Both the position numbers and the translations under genes were made by a program. This document shows, one piece after another, positions 1 to 7,266 of a stretch of DNA of 23,495 nucleotides. Positions within the stretch are counted from its first letter, which is position 1. Each line of letters begins with the position of its first letter. Origin of the DNA: Pseudomonadota bacterium (lineage in GTDB: Bacteria; Pseudomonadota; Gammaproteobacteria; Burkholderiales; Burkholderiaceae_B). Below the pieces are notes generated by a model. That model did not search any database, was not told the DNA's origin, and saw only the letters and a program-made list of their open reading frames with translations. The DNA lies in the NCBI GenBank assembly GCA_023427085.1, contig JAEZBO010000060.1, positions 1 to 23,495 on the forward strand, given 5' to 3'.

Positions 1-2
1 GT

Positions 3-359
3 GCGGTGGCCCGCACGTCGCTCCTGCTCCGGCCGCTCGTCGACGCACGGCCCGAGCTGGAGGCGCTCGTGCCATCCAGCGAGGAGGCCCTCGACCTCGC
101 CCGCCGCCCCGGCCAACCGTTCTACGAGGCGATCATGCTCGTCCGGCTGGTCGAGGAGGCGGTCAGGAACGGCGATCGTGCGGGCGCCCTGGGCCGGTCC
201 GAGGAGTCGCTGCTGATGGCCCGCAGCATGGTCGGCTCGCCGCTCATCGCCTTCCACCTCCTCGCGGTGTTGGTTGCGCTGGAGCTCAACGGCGATGCCG
301 CCAGCGCGGCCGTGTTGCTCGGCGTGCTCCGGCCGGTGCTGCCGCTGGTGGCCCGCGAC
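3..359 (+). CDS. Fragment of actinobacterial-looking helical-repeat (TPR-like) protein, both ends missing
   Basis: Frame 3 of the plus strand is open from the window edge and reads as a plausible amphipathic helical protein, with segments such as EEALDLARRPGQPFYEAIMLVRLVEEA and LGRSEESLLMARSMVGSPLI. This resembles the TPR-like tails of large actinobacterial regulators (LuxR/AfsR type), but the assignment is only by general look. Leucine codons are about 13 CTC to 9 CTG, unlike the CTG-dominated genes in the rest of the window. After about residue 118 the same frame becomes a low-complexity shadow of the minus-strand gene, so the real reading stops near 350-360. The gene has no start or stop of its own here. 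It is probably foreign DNA joined to the contig; a true neighbouring gene of a transferred element is the less likely alternative. Confidence 0.45.
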
Positions 360-375
360 CCGCCCGCGGCCGGCG
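345..375. other. Probable chimeric join or recombination breakpoint
   Basis: To the right of this point the minus strand encodes a well-formed dimethylformamidase-like protein up to about HYEGVRAHMAVGGYAAG. Immediately beyond it that frame turns into an Arg/His/Gln-rich shadow with no resemblance to the expected C-terminus, while the plus strand becomes a plausible protein with different codon use. The exact base cannot be fixed, because both sides are GC-rich and the two frames are in the same codon register. The abrupt exchange of coding strand and codon style within about 30 bases at a window edge suggests an assembly chimera. A genuine rearrangement is possible. Confidence 0.6.
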
Positions 376-2585
376 GCGTAGCCGCCGACCGCCATGTGCG
401 CGCGCACGCCCTCGTAGTGGCGGGGCAGCGAGGCGGCGATGGTCCAGGTCAGGATCTCCTCGGGCACTATTTTAAAGCTAGGCCCGTGACCCTCCGAGAT
501 GGCGACGATCTTGAGGTAGCCGGGCGAGCCCAGTTCGGGCACCACCTGGTCCAGCTCGAAGCCCGCCGCGCCGCCGCCGAAGCAGCCGTAGTCGCCCAAG
601 GTCTCGCCGGCCACGCCGTCGAACAGCCAGGCCACGTCGGGCTCGTAGGATTCGGCCGTGCGCCGGTAGCCGACACCTTCGTAGCCGCCCTGCACCGCGA
701 AGCCGACGCCGCCGGTCGCCTGCGGCGCGATGCCGTTGCGCCGCCACATGCCGCCGTACTCGCCATCGAGCTGGTTGTAGTACTCGCCCGGCTCGCTGGC
801 CCAGGCGCGGATGCCGCCTTCGGCGCGGCGGATCTCCAGCAGGTGCGGCGCGTGCGCCGGCCGCGCGATCTTCCAGTAGAAGCCGTTGGCGCCCAGGTAC
901 ATCAGGTAGCCGCCGGCCTCGCGGTAGGCGATCAGCGCCTCGATCATGCGGCGCGTGTGGTACTCAGGATGCGTGCCGGTCATGATGACGTCGTAGGGGC
1001 GCAAGGCCGCCAGGCCCTGGTCGTCCAGGTCCTCGTCGGTGATGACGTCGTAGTCGTGGCCCTGCTCGCGCAGCCACTGGGTCAGGTGCGAGTCGGCCGG
1101 AAAATGCCGCAGTCCCGAACCCTTGGGGTCGGCGAAGGTCAGGTAGCCGGGCCGCATCGTCAGCATCGGCCGCAAGCGCGACGACAGGCTGATGCCGGCC
1201 ATGTCCTTGTAGCGGTTGTAGGTCGACGCACCGAACTGCCGCAGCACGTCCGGATTGTGCGGGTAGGCCTGCCAGGCCTCGATGCGCTGCGCCAGTTCGC
1301 CGGCGTAGTTGCCGCGCGCGTGGTTGGCATAGGCCTGGTAGGTCAGCGTCGAGGCCAGGAACAGCACCCGTGCGCGCGGGCCGTCCGGCGCCGGCGTGAC
1401 GTAGAACGGGATGATGTCGCTGCCGTGGTCGTTGTCGACCTGCAGGCCGTAGACGCCGGACTTCAGGCCGGCGGGGATGGCCAGGCTCAGCGACTCGTGC
1501 CAGCCGCAGTCCGACAGCGCGTCGGCGTGCAGGTGCATCGCCGCGTATTCGTGCGGCGCCTGTTTCCAGTCCTGTTGGCGGCCGCTCCAGGTCGAGCCGC
1601 GCACCGCGCGCACCGGCGTGTTGACCAGCGTCAGCGCCGGCATGCCGGGGCTTGCGCCGGGGATGGTCTCGGCGTGCATGTCGGCCGACAGGTCCCAGCG
1701 GGCGATCTCGGCGGCGGCGCCGCTGTCGCGGGCGCTGTCGCTGTCGCCGGCGTCGCGCGGCCGGCCAGCCGACAATGCCGGCGCTTCGATCAGCCCGTTG
1801 AAGCCGTCGGACGGATGGCCTTGCCACCAGGCGCCCAGGCACAACAGCGCGGGCGCGGCCAACGGGGCCGGCGCCTGCACGGTGACGTGTTGCGCGGCGA
1901 TGGCCGGCGCGGCGCCGGGCAGGCTGGCGGCGACCGGCTCGATCGTGACATCGATGCGGCCGCTGGCCAGCTCGACCGTCAAGGCCAGCGCATGCCAGCG
2001 GTCCTGTTGCAGCGTCAGCCCGGTCGGCAACTGCAGCGCGGCCGGGGGGCAGGCCGGTTTCGCGGCGGACTTCGGATCGGCCGGCGTCTTGCCGGCCTGT
2101 GCCGCCCGGCTGCCGGCCTGAGCCGCTTGGTCGCCGGCCTGAGCCGACCCCGGTTTGTCCGTTTGCCCCTGTCGCACCATCACGACCAGCCCCTGCGGCG
2201 TCGACACCAGCGCCACGCCGGACTCGCCCTGCGCATGCTGCAGGCTGGCCAGCACCTGCGGTGATTCGTCGCGCACCAGCGTCGGCTTGGCCAGCCAGCG
2301 CAACACGATCCGGTCAGCCAGCGATGCCAGCGGCGCCCATGCGCACGAGCCGGCATGCACCGGCTGTTCGTGGCCGGCATGGCTGGCGGCCAGCGGTACG
2401 TCCACCGCTTCGAGCTGCATGCCCGGCCCGGCCGGATTCGGATCGGCACAATGGATGCGCAATACGCTTGCGCGAAACGGCGCATCGCCGCGCGAGCTGA
2501 TGCGAAACGACAGGTTCTGGCCCGGGCGGGCGCTCAGCGGCGTGACGTAGCCGATGATGGCGGGAATGGCGGAGGGTGCGGTCAT
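360..2585 (-). CDS. N,N-dimethylformamidase-like large subunit, C-terminus lost
   Basis: About 742 codons are visible, starting MTAPSAIPAIIGYVTPLSARPGQ. The N-terminal part is beta-rich. Around residues 145-170 lies an Ala/Gln/Gly linker, followed by a ConA/LamG-like segment and then the large C-terminal domain typical of the DMFase beta subunit. That domain contains TYQAYAN (Tyr416, Tyr419), STYNRYKD (Tyr456, Tyr459) and THPEYHT (His539, Glu541). The Paracoccus enzyme, as I recall it, uses a two-Tyr/one-Glu mononuclear iron site, and the spacing here fits Tyr419, Tyr459 and Glu541 as ligands. The family hydrolyses small N-substituted amides to acid and amine. The expected tail (a Gly-rich strand, a SITWCGSL-like motif and the final helix) is missing because of the join near 360. 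No small subunit gene is seen. The gene begins 17 bases after livF, so it is the last visible gene of the Liv operon. The true substrate is unknown. Confidence 0.8.
2091..2153 (-). repeat. Three tandem 21-bp units coding an AQAG heptad linker
   Basis: The core GCCGGCCTGWGCCG (plus strand) begins at 2091, 2112 and 2133, an exact 21-base period, with divergent 7-base ends. On the coding (minus) strand it gives three heptads ending in AQAG, at about residues 145-165 of the DMFase-like protein, between its N-terminal region and the ConA/LamG-like segment. Because the period is a multiple of three, copy-number change would keep the frame. Confidence 0.75.
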
Positions 2586-2602
2586 GGCTGGGTAAAAAGC
2601 TA

Positions 2603-3298
2603 TCAATGCACGGCCAGGTACTGCTCGAGCCGGGCGGGGTTGTCGCGCCCCTCGGCGCTGGCGAAGCTGTCGGCCACCGCGCCGTTCTCGAGCACCACCA
2701 CGCGGTCGGCGATGTCCAGCGCCATGTTGAGGTTCTGCTCGACCAGCAGGATGGTCAGGTCGTCGTTCTTGATCTGCTTGAGCACGCTGGCCACGGTCTT
2801 GACCATGATCGGCGCCAGCCCCTGCGACGGCTCGTCGAGCAACAGCAGCCGCGGCCCCATCGCCAGGCCGCGCGCCATCACCATCATCTGCTGCTGGCCG
2901 CCCGAGAGCTCGCCGCCTTTCTTGCGCAGCAGTTCCTCGAGCAGCGGGAACAGCGCCATCAGGCGGTCCAGCGTATACGGCGAGCCGGGACGGTAGCCCA
3001 GCATGATGTTCTCGCGCACCGTCAGCAGCACGAAGGGATCGCGGGTCTCGGGCACCAGCGTGACGCCCAGCCGCGAGACCTCGTGCGGACTGGTGCGGCT
3101 GATGTCGCGGCCGTCGAAGGTCACCGAGCCGCTGGCCGGATTGTTCAGCCCCATGATCGAGCGCAGCGTGGTGCTCTTGCCGGCGCCGTTGCGGCCCAGC
3201 AGCGCCACGACTTCGCCGGCGGCCACGCCGAACGAGACGTCGTGGATGGCCTGGCTGGGACCGTAGAAGGTATTGATGGAATCGACGTTGAGCAGCAT
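2603..3298 (-). CDS. livF: Branched-chain amino acid type ABC transporter ATPase LivF
   Basis: A 231-residue cytoplasmic ATPase, the usual LivF length. The Walker A motif GRNGAGKS is at residues 35-42, the signature LSGGQQQ at 131-137 and Walker B LLLLDEP at 151-157. The opening LLNVDSINTFYGPSQAIHDV is typical of LivF. With LivG it forms the ATPase pair that drives the LivHM permease. The start codon lies 2 bases past the livG stop, so translation is probably coupled. Liv-type systems carry not only Leu/Ile/Val but also urea, short amides and aromatic or other small compounds. The neighbouring amide-hydrolase-like gene suggests a non-classical substrate here, which is inference. Confidence 0.95.
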   Translation of the reverse strand: MLLNVDSINTFYGPSQAIHDVSFGVAAGEVVALLGRNGAGKSTTLRSIMGLNNPASGSVTFDGRDISRTSPHEVSRLGVTLVPETRDPFVLLTVRENIMLGYRPGSPYTLDRLMALFPLLEELLRKKGGELSGGQQQMMVMARGLAMGPRLLLLDEPSQGLAPIMVKTVASVLKQIKNDDLTILLVEQNLNMALDIADRVVVLENGAVADSFASAEGRDNPARLEQYLAVH

Positions 3299-3300
3299 GG

Positions 3301-4092
3301 TCAGAGTCCGAAGTAGGCGGCGTGCACGGCCTGGTTCTGCGAGATCTCGCTGGCGGTGCCGGCGGCGATCAGCGCGCCGCGGTTCATCACGTGGATACGG
3401 TCGGAGATCTCCATCACCACGTTCATCTTGTGTTCGATCATGATGATCGTGTACTTGGGCTTGATCATGCTGATGAAACCCTTGACCCGTTCGGTCTCGC
3501 GTTGCGACAGGCCGGCGGTGGGTTCGTCCAGCAGCAGGATCTGCGGCCGTGTCGCCAGCGTGACGGCGATCTCGAGCAGGCGCTGGTCGCCGTACGACAC
3601 CGCGCTGGCCAGCGTGTGTTCGTACTGGCCCAGACCCAGTTCATGCAGCAGCTCGCTGGCCTCGGCGCGCAGCGCATCGTAGCTGCCGACCGAGCGCCAC
3701 CAGCCGATGCGGCCGCCGTGGCTGGCGCGGTAGGCGGCCAGCCAGACGTTTTCCAGGAAGCTCAGCTCGAGATAGACGCTGGAGATCTGGTACGACCGGC
3801 CGACGCCGCGCCGGGCGATCTGGTGCGGCTTCAGCTGCGTGACCGGTTCGCCGCGCAGCAGGATGTCGCCGCCGCTGACCGGCAGGTCGCGGGTCAGCAG
3901 GTTGAACAAGGTGGTCTTGCCGGCGCCGTTGGGGCCCAGGATGCTGTGCAGCATGTCCGGTTCGAAGCCGATCGACAGGTCTTCGATGACGACGTTGGCG
4001 CCGAACTTCTTGCTGACGTTGCGCGCCTCGAAGGCATAGGCGGCGCCGGTCTGGCCGGGCGCGACGGCGGGCTCGAGCAGGGTCGCGCTCAT
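3301..4092 (-). CDS. livG: Branched-chain amino acid type ABC transporter ATPase LivG
   Basis: A 263-residue ATPase starting MSATLLEPAVAPGQTGAAYAFEARNVSKKFG. Walker A GPNGAGKT is at 53-60. The Q-loop/signature region reads SYGDQRLLEIAVTLA, the typical LivG form, followed by LLLDEPTAGL and the IEHKMNVVMEISDRIHVMNRG switch-region block characteristic of LivG. The roughly 20-residue N-terminal extension before the ABC fold is slightly longer than in E. coli LivG. Its ATG overlaps the livM stop codon by four bases (ATGA), so coupled translation is expected. It pairs with LivF on the cytoplasmic face of LivHM. Confidence 0.95.
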   Translation of the reverse strand: MSATLLEPAVAPGQTGAAYAFEARNVSKKFGANVVIEDLSIGFEPDMLHSILGPNGAGKTTLFNLLTRDLPVSGGDILLRGEPVTQLKPHQIARRGVGRSYQISSVYLELSFLENVWLAAYRASHGGRIGWWRSVGSYDALRAEASELLHELGLGQYEHTLASAVSYGDQRLLEIAVTLATRPQILLLDEPTAGLSQRETERVKGFISMIKPKYTIIMIEHKMNVVMEISDRIHVMNRGALIAAGTASEISQNQAVHAAYFGL

Positions 4093-5060
4093 GACGGGCT
4101 CCTTTCTTGCGGACGGCGCATCACCAGCCGGCGCGCGCGGTCGAACAGTTCGATGGCGCCGCCTTTCAGGAACAGCACCACCAGCACGATGAAGATGCCG
4201 AACAGCAAGGGCCAGCGCGCCCAGATCACGCTGAAGAAGCCCTGCAGCCAGATGAAGATGGCCGCGCCGATCACCGGACCGAAGATCGACGACATGCCGC
4301 CGATGATGACCATGAACACCGCGGTGCCCGAGTTCATCCACGAGATCGCGTCGATCGGCATGATGCGATAGAGCATCGCGAACAGCGCGCCGGCCACGCC
4401 CGAGGCGGCGCCAGCCGCGACGAAGGCCAGCAGCTGCGCGCGGTAGACCGAATAGCCCAGCGAGGCGGTGCGCCTTGCGTTCTGCTTGGCCGCGTTCAGC
4501 ACCAGTCCCAGCGGGCTGTGGATCATCTGATACAGCGCCGCGAAGATGATCACGAACAACACCGTCGACAGGATGTAGAAGTTCATGTGATCGGACAGGT
4601 CGAGCCAGCCCAGGCCGGGGATGCCCAGCTCGGGCCGGCGGATGCCGCCCAGGCCGTCTTCGCCGCCGGTCACGCTGTGCCAGCTGTAGGCCAGGTAATA
4701 GATCATCTGGTTGAACGCGAAGGTCAGCATCATGAAATAGATGCCGGTGCGCTTGATGCTCATCATGCCCACGACCAGCGCCACCAGCGCGCTGCCCAGC
4801 GCCGCCAGCAGCAGGCCGGCCAGCAGCGGCAGCTCGGTGTTGATGAACAGGTAACCGGCGACGTAGCCGCCGATGCCGAAGAACGCGGCCTGGCCGAACG
4901 AGTACAGCCCGGCGATGCTGACCAGGAAGTAGGTCGCCAGCGCGAAGATGCTGAAGATCAGGATCTCGGTGGCGATGTTCAGCGGCATGCACAGCGGCGC
5001 GGCGACGGCCAGCAGCGTGGCCACGCCGGACATCAGGTAGGTGGAAGGTTTCTTGGTCAT
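4089..5060 (-). CDS. livM: Branched-chain amino acid type ABC permease LivM
   Basis: A 323-residue integral membrane protein. After a short basic start (MTKKPSTYLMSG) there are repeated hydrophobic helices, including the family hallmark YSFGQAAFFGIGGYVAGYL and the cytoplasmic EAA-like coupling region around GLVLNAAKQNARRTASLGYSVYRAQLLAFV. The latter is followed by GAASGVAGALFAMLYRIMPIDAISW and GGMSSIFGPVIGAAIF, both typical of LivM. The C-terminus is basic (RARRLVMRRPQERSPS) and cytoplasmic. It forms the heteromeric channel with LivH. Its start codon overlaps the livH stop by one base. Confidence 0.95.
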   Translation of the reverse strand: MTKKPSTYLMSGVATLLAVAAPLCMPLNIATEILIFSIFALATYFLVSIAGLYSFGQAAFFGIGGYVAGYLFINTELPLLAGLLLAALGSALVALVVGMMSIKRTGIYFMMLTFAFNQMIYYLAYSWHSVTGGEDGLGGIRRPELGIPGLGWLDLSDHMNFYILSTVLFVIIFAALYQMIHSPLGLVLNAAKQNARRTASLGYSVYRAQLLAFVAAGAASGVAGALFAMLYRIMPIDAISWMNSGTAVFMVIIGGMSSIFGPVIGAAIFIWLQGFFSVIWARWPLLFGIFIVLVVLFLKGGAIELFDRARRLVMRRPQERSPS

Positions 5061-5920
5061 CAGCGTTCCCCGAACAGGCCTTGAGGACGGATCATCAGCG
5101 TGGCGACCATCGCCACGTAGATCAGCACGGTACTGGCGGATGGCACGAAGACCGACGAGACGCTCTGGATCACGCCGACCAGCACGCCGGCGGCCAGCGC
5201 GCCATACAGCGAACCCAGGCCGCCGATCACCAGCACCACGAAGGCGATCGACAGCATCTCGGCGCCCATCGTGGCGTTGGTGCCCAGCAGCGGCAGCACC
5301 AGGCCGCCCGACAGGCCGGCCAGGCCCGCGCCCAGCGCGAAGCCGGCGGTGATCAGGCGCGACACGTCGATGCCCAGGCATTGCGCCATCTCGCGCTTGT
5401 CGATGCCGGCGCGGATCTGCGAGCCGAGCCGGGTGCGTTCGATCAGCAGCCACACGGCGGCGATCACCGCGGCGGCCATCAGGCCGTTGAACACCATGTA
5501 CCTGGGCAGGTAGGTGAAGCCCAGGTCGAAGGCGCCCTGCAGGAACTCGGGCGCGGCCGCGCTCAGGCCCGAGGTGCCCCAGATGATGATGATCAGCTGC
5601 TCGAGGATCAGCGCGGTGCCGAACAGGAACAGCAACTGGTACAGGTAGGGGCCGTTCATCAGCCGCGACACGCCCAGTCTTTCGACCAGCGCGCCGACCA
5701 GTGCCGGCACGATGAAGGCGATCGCCAGCGCCAGCGCGAACGGCACGCCGGCCTGCAGCGCGGCATAGCAGACGTAGGCGCCCAAGGCGTAGAACGCGCC
5801 ATGCGCGAAGTTCGGGACGTTCAGCAGTCCCTTGATGATCGACAGGCCGAACGCGGTCAGCGCATAGGTCATCCCTATCGCCAGCCCGTTCAGCAGCTGT
5901 GCGGCAAGCAGAGCAGTCAT
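5060..5920 (-). CDS. livH: Branched-chain amino acid type ABC permease LivH
   Basis: A 286-residue integral membrane permease, normal for LivH. It opens with LLNGLAIGMTYALTAFGLSIIKGLLNVPNFAHGAFYALGAY, which carries the standard LivH N-terminal helix and the NFAHGAFY motif. The middle has the coupling-loop region RAGIDKREMAQCLGIDVSRLITAGFALGAGLAGLSGGL, and the C-terminus ends with GLGSLYGALAAGVLVG and MIRPQGLFGER. It follows the binding-protein gene after an 80-base spacer in which I see no clear terminator. A spacer of this kind is common where the binding protein is made in excess over the membrane parts. Confidence 0.95.
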   Translation of the reverse strand: MTALLAAQLLNGLAIGMTYALTAFGLSIIKGLLNVPNFAHGAFYALGAYVCYAALQAGVPFALALAIAFIVPALVGALVERLGVSRLMNGPYLYQLLFLFGTALILEQLIIIIWGTSGLSAAAPEFLQGAFDLGFTYLPRYMVFNGLMAAAVIAAVWLLIERTRLGSQIRAGIDKREMAQCLGIDVSRLITAGFALGAGLAGLSGGLVLPLLGTNATMGAEMLSIAFVVLVIGGLGSLYGALAAGVLVGVIQSVSSVFVPSASTVLIYVAMVATLMIRPQGLFGER

Positions 5921-6000
5921 GGTGGATCCTGAATGCCGCCGGACCGTCCCCGCGGAGCGGCCCTGGCGGCAAGGTTGCGCAAAAGGCGTGGCGGCGGTCC

Positions 6001-7221
6001 TCAGACCTCGCGCTTGCACTGGTTCAGTTCGGCCGGCTGCTGCTCGTCGCCACGCGCGACGATGCTGGCCAGGTCGAACTCGTCCTTCATCTGCTCGGGC
6101 GACTTGCACTGCACGACGAAGTAGGGCCGCACGGTCTGGTGCGTGCGCGCGTCGATGTGGGTCGGGCCGAACACGCTGTCGAACTGCATGCCCTCGAGCG
6201 TCTTGCGCACGTCGTCGACCTCGACGCTCTGGGCTTTCTCCATCGCCATCAACAGCGTGCGCATCGAGTCGTAGCCGTAGGCCGAGGCGTAGGACGGCAC
6301 GTTCTTGTAGGCCTTGACGTAGCGGTCGACGAAGGCCTTGTTCACCGGCGTGTCGATCGCGTGGTAGTAGTTCAGGCCCAGGATCATGCCGCTGCGCATC
6401 GCCGGCGACAGCTCGCGCATCTGCTCGACTTCCAGCGTCCACGGCCCCACCAGCTGCACCGCCTTGACGCCGAAGCTGTGGAACTGCCGCACCGCGGTGA
6501 CCGCATCGGCGCCGGCGGTCAGCAGGCAGATGATGTCGGGGCGCGAGGCCAGCGCCTTGGTGAAGTACTGCGTGAACTGCCGTTCGCCCGAGGGGTGGTT
6601 GTCGTTGCCGACCAGCTCCAGTCCCAGCTCCTTGGCGGCCACGCGGGTGTAGTTCAGCAGCGACTGGCCGAAGGCGTAGTCGGCGGTGATGGTGTAGATC
6701 TTCTTCTTGTCGGGCAAGGTCTTGCTGACGTATTCGAGTGTCGCGCGCAGCGCCGAGTAGGCATGCGCCGACCACTGGAAGGTGTACGGGCTGCAGCGCG
6801 CGCCGGTGAAGTCCTCGGTGCCGCCGGCCGCGTACTGCAGCACTTTTTCCTGGCGCGCCACTTCAAGCTGGGCCAGCCCGACCGCGCTCGAGAAGTTGCC
6901 CAGGAAATAGCGCAGCTTGTCCGACGAGATCGCCTCGGTCAGGCGCCGCACGCCGACCGCGGGCTTGCCCTCGTCATCGCGCACCACCAGGTTGATCTTC
7001 TTGCCCAGGATCGCGCCGTCGCGCTCTTCGAGCGCCAGCCGGGCGCCCTTGAGCACCAGGTCGCCGGCATAGGCGAAGGTGCCGGTCTGTTGCGACAGCA
7101 CGCCCATGGTCAGCGTGTCGCCGGCGCCCTGCGCCCACGACAGACCGGTCAGCGACGAGCCCAGCGCGGCCACCCCGGCCTTCAGGATGGTGCGGCGATC
7201 AAATCCCTTGTCGACGTTCAT
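6001..7221 (-). CDS. Liv-type periplasmic substrate-binding protein with Tat-like signal
   Basis: A 406-residue class I (Peripla_BP_6) binding protein. The N-terminus MNVDKGFDRRTILKAGVAALGSSLTGLSWAQG carries a twin-arginine motif (DRRTILKAG), a hydrophobic stretch and a likely cleavage after Ala30. This suggests Tat export or a Tat-like Sec signal. The mature part starts DTLTMGVLSQQTGTFAYAGD, the usual opening strand of this fold. Start 7221 is preferred over an in-frame ATG at 7254 because AAGGGGAA sits just upstream of it. It would deliver substrate to LivHMGF encoded next. Its relatives include amide-, urea- and amino-acid-binding proteins, so the ligand cannot be named. The gene follows the aminotransferase after a 45-base gap that contains a strong hairpin. 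Confidence 0.92.
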   Translation of the reverse strand: MNVDKGFDRRTILKAGVAALGSSLTGLSWAQGAGDTLTMGVLSQQTGTFAYAGDLVLKGARLALEERDGAILGKKINLVVRDDEGKPAVGVRRLTEAISSDKLRYFLGNFSSAVGLAQLEVARQEKVLQYAAGGTEDFTGARCSPYTFQWSAHAYSALRATLEYVSKTLPDKKKIYTITADYAFGQSLLNYTRVAAKELGLELVGNDNHPSGERQFTQYFTKALASRPDIICLLTAGADAVTAVRQFHSFGVKAVQLVGPWTLEVEQMRELSPAMRSGMILGLNYYHAIDTPVNKAFVDRYVKAYKNVPSYASAYGYDSMRTLLMAMEKAQSVEVDDVRKTLEGMQFDSVFGPTHIDARTHQTVRPYFVVQCKSPEQMKDEFDLASIVARGDEQQPAELNQCKREV

Positions 7222-7238
7222 GATGTTCCCCTTGTTGA

Positions 7239-7257
7239 GCCGTGCGGTGTGCACGGC
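7239..7257 (-). promoter_or_regulatory. Perfect 7-bp hairpin ahead of the binding-protein gene
   Basis: GCCGTGC, a 5-base loop and GCACGGC form a perfect GC-rich stem in the 45 bases between the aminotransferase stop and the binding-protein start. No T-run follows, so it is not a normal intrinsic terminator. In an operon mRNA it would more likely mark a processing point or protect the 5' end of the downstream binding-protein message. The function is inference. Confidence 0.55.
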
Positions 7258-7266
7258 ATGTTGGCT

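Noticed and set aside
6..2264. A 752-codon plus-strand reading frame across the left end
   Set aside because: Only the first 118 or so codons look like protein; the rest is an Arg/Gln/Gly-rich mirror of the minus-strand hydrolase gene caused by high GC.
5921..6000. Terminator or small gene between the binding protein and livH
   Set aside because: Only short, incompatible GC repeats and one 8-bp palindrome are present, and no plausible short gene with a ribosome-binding site.
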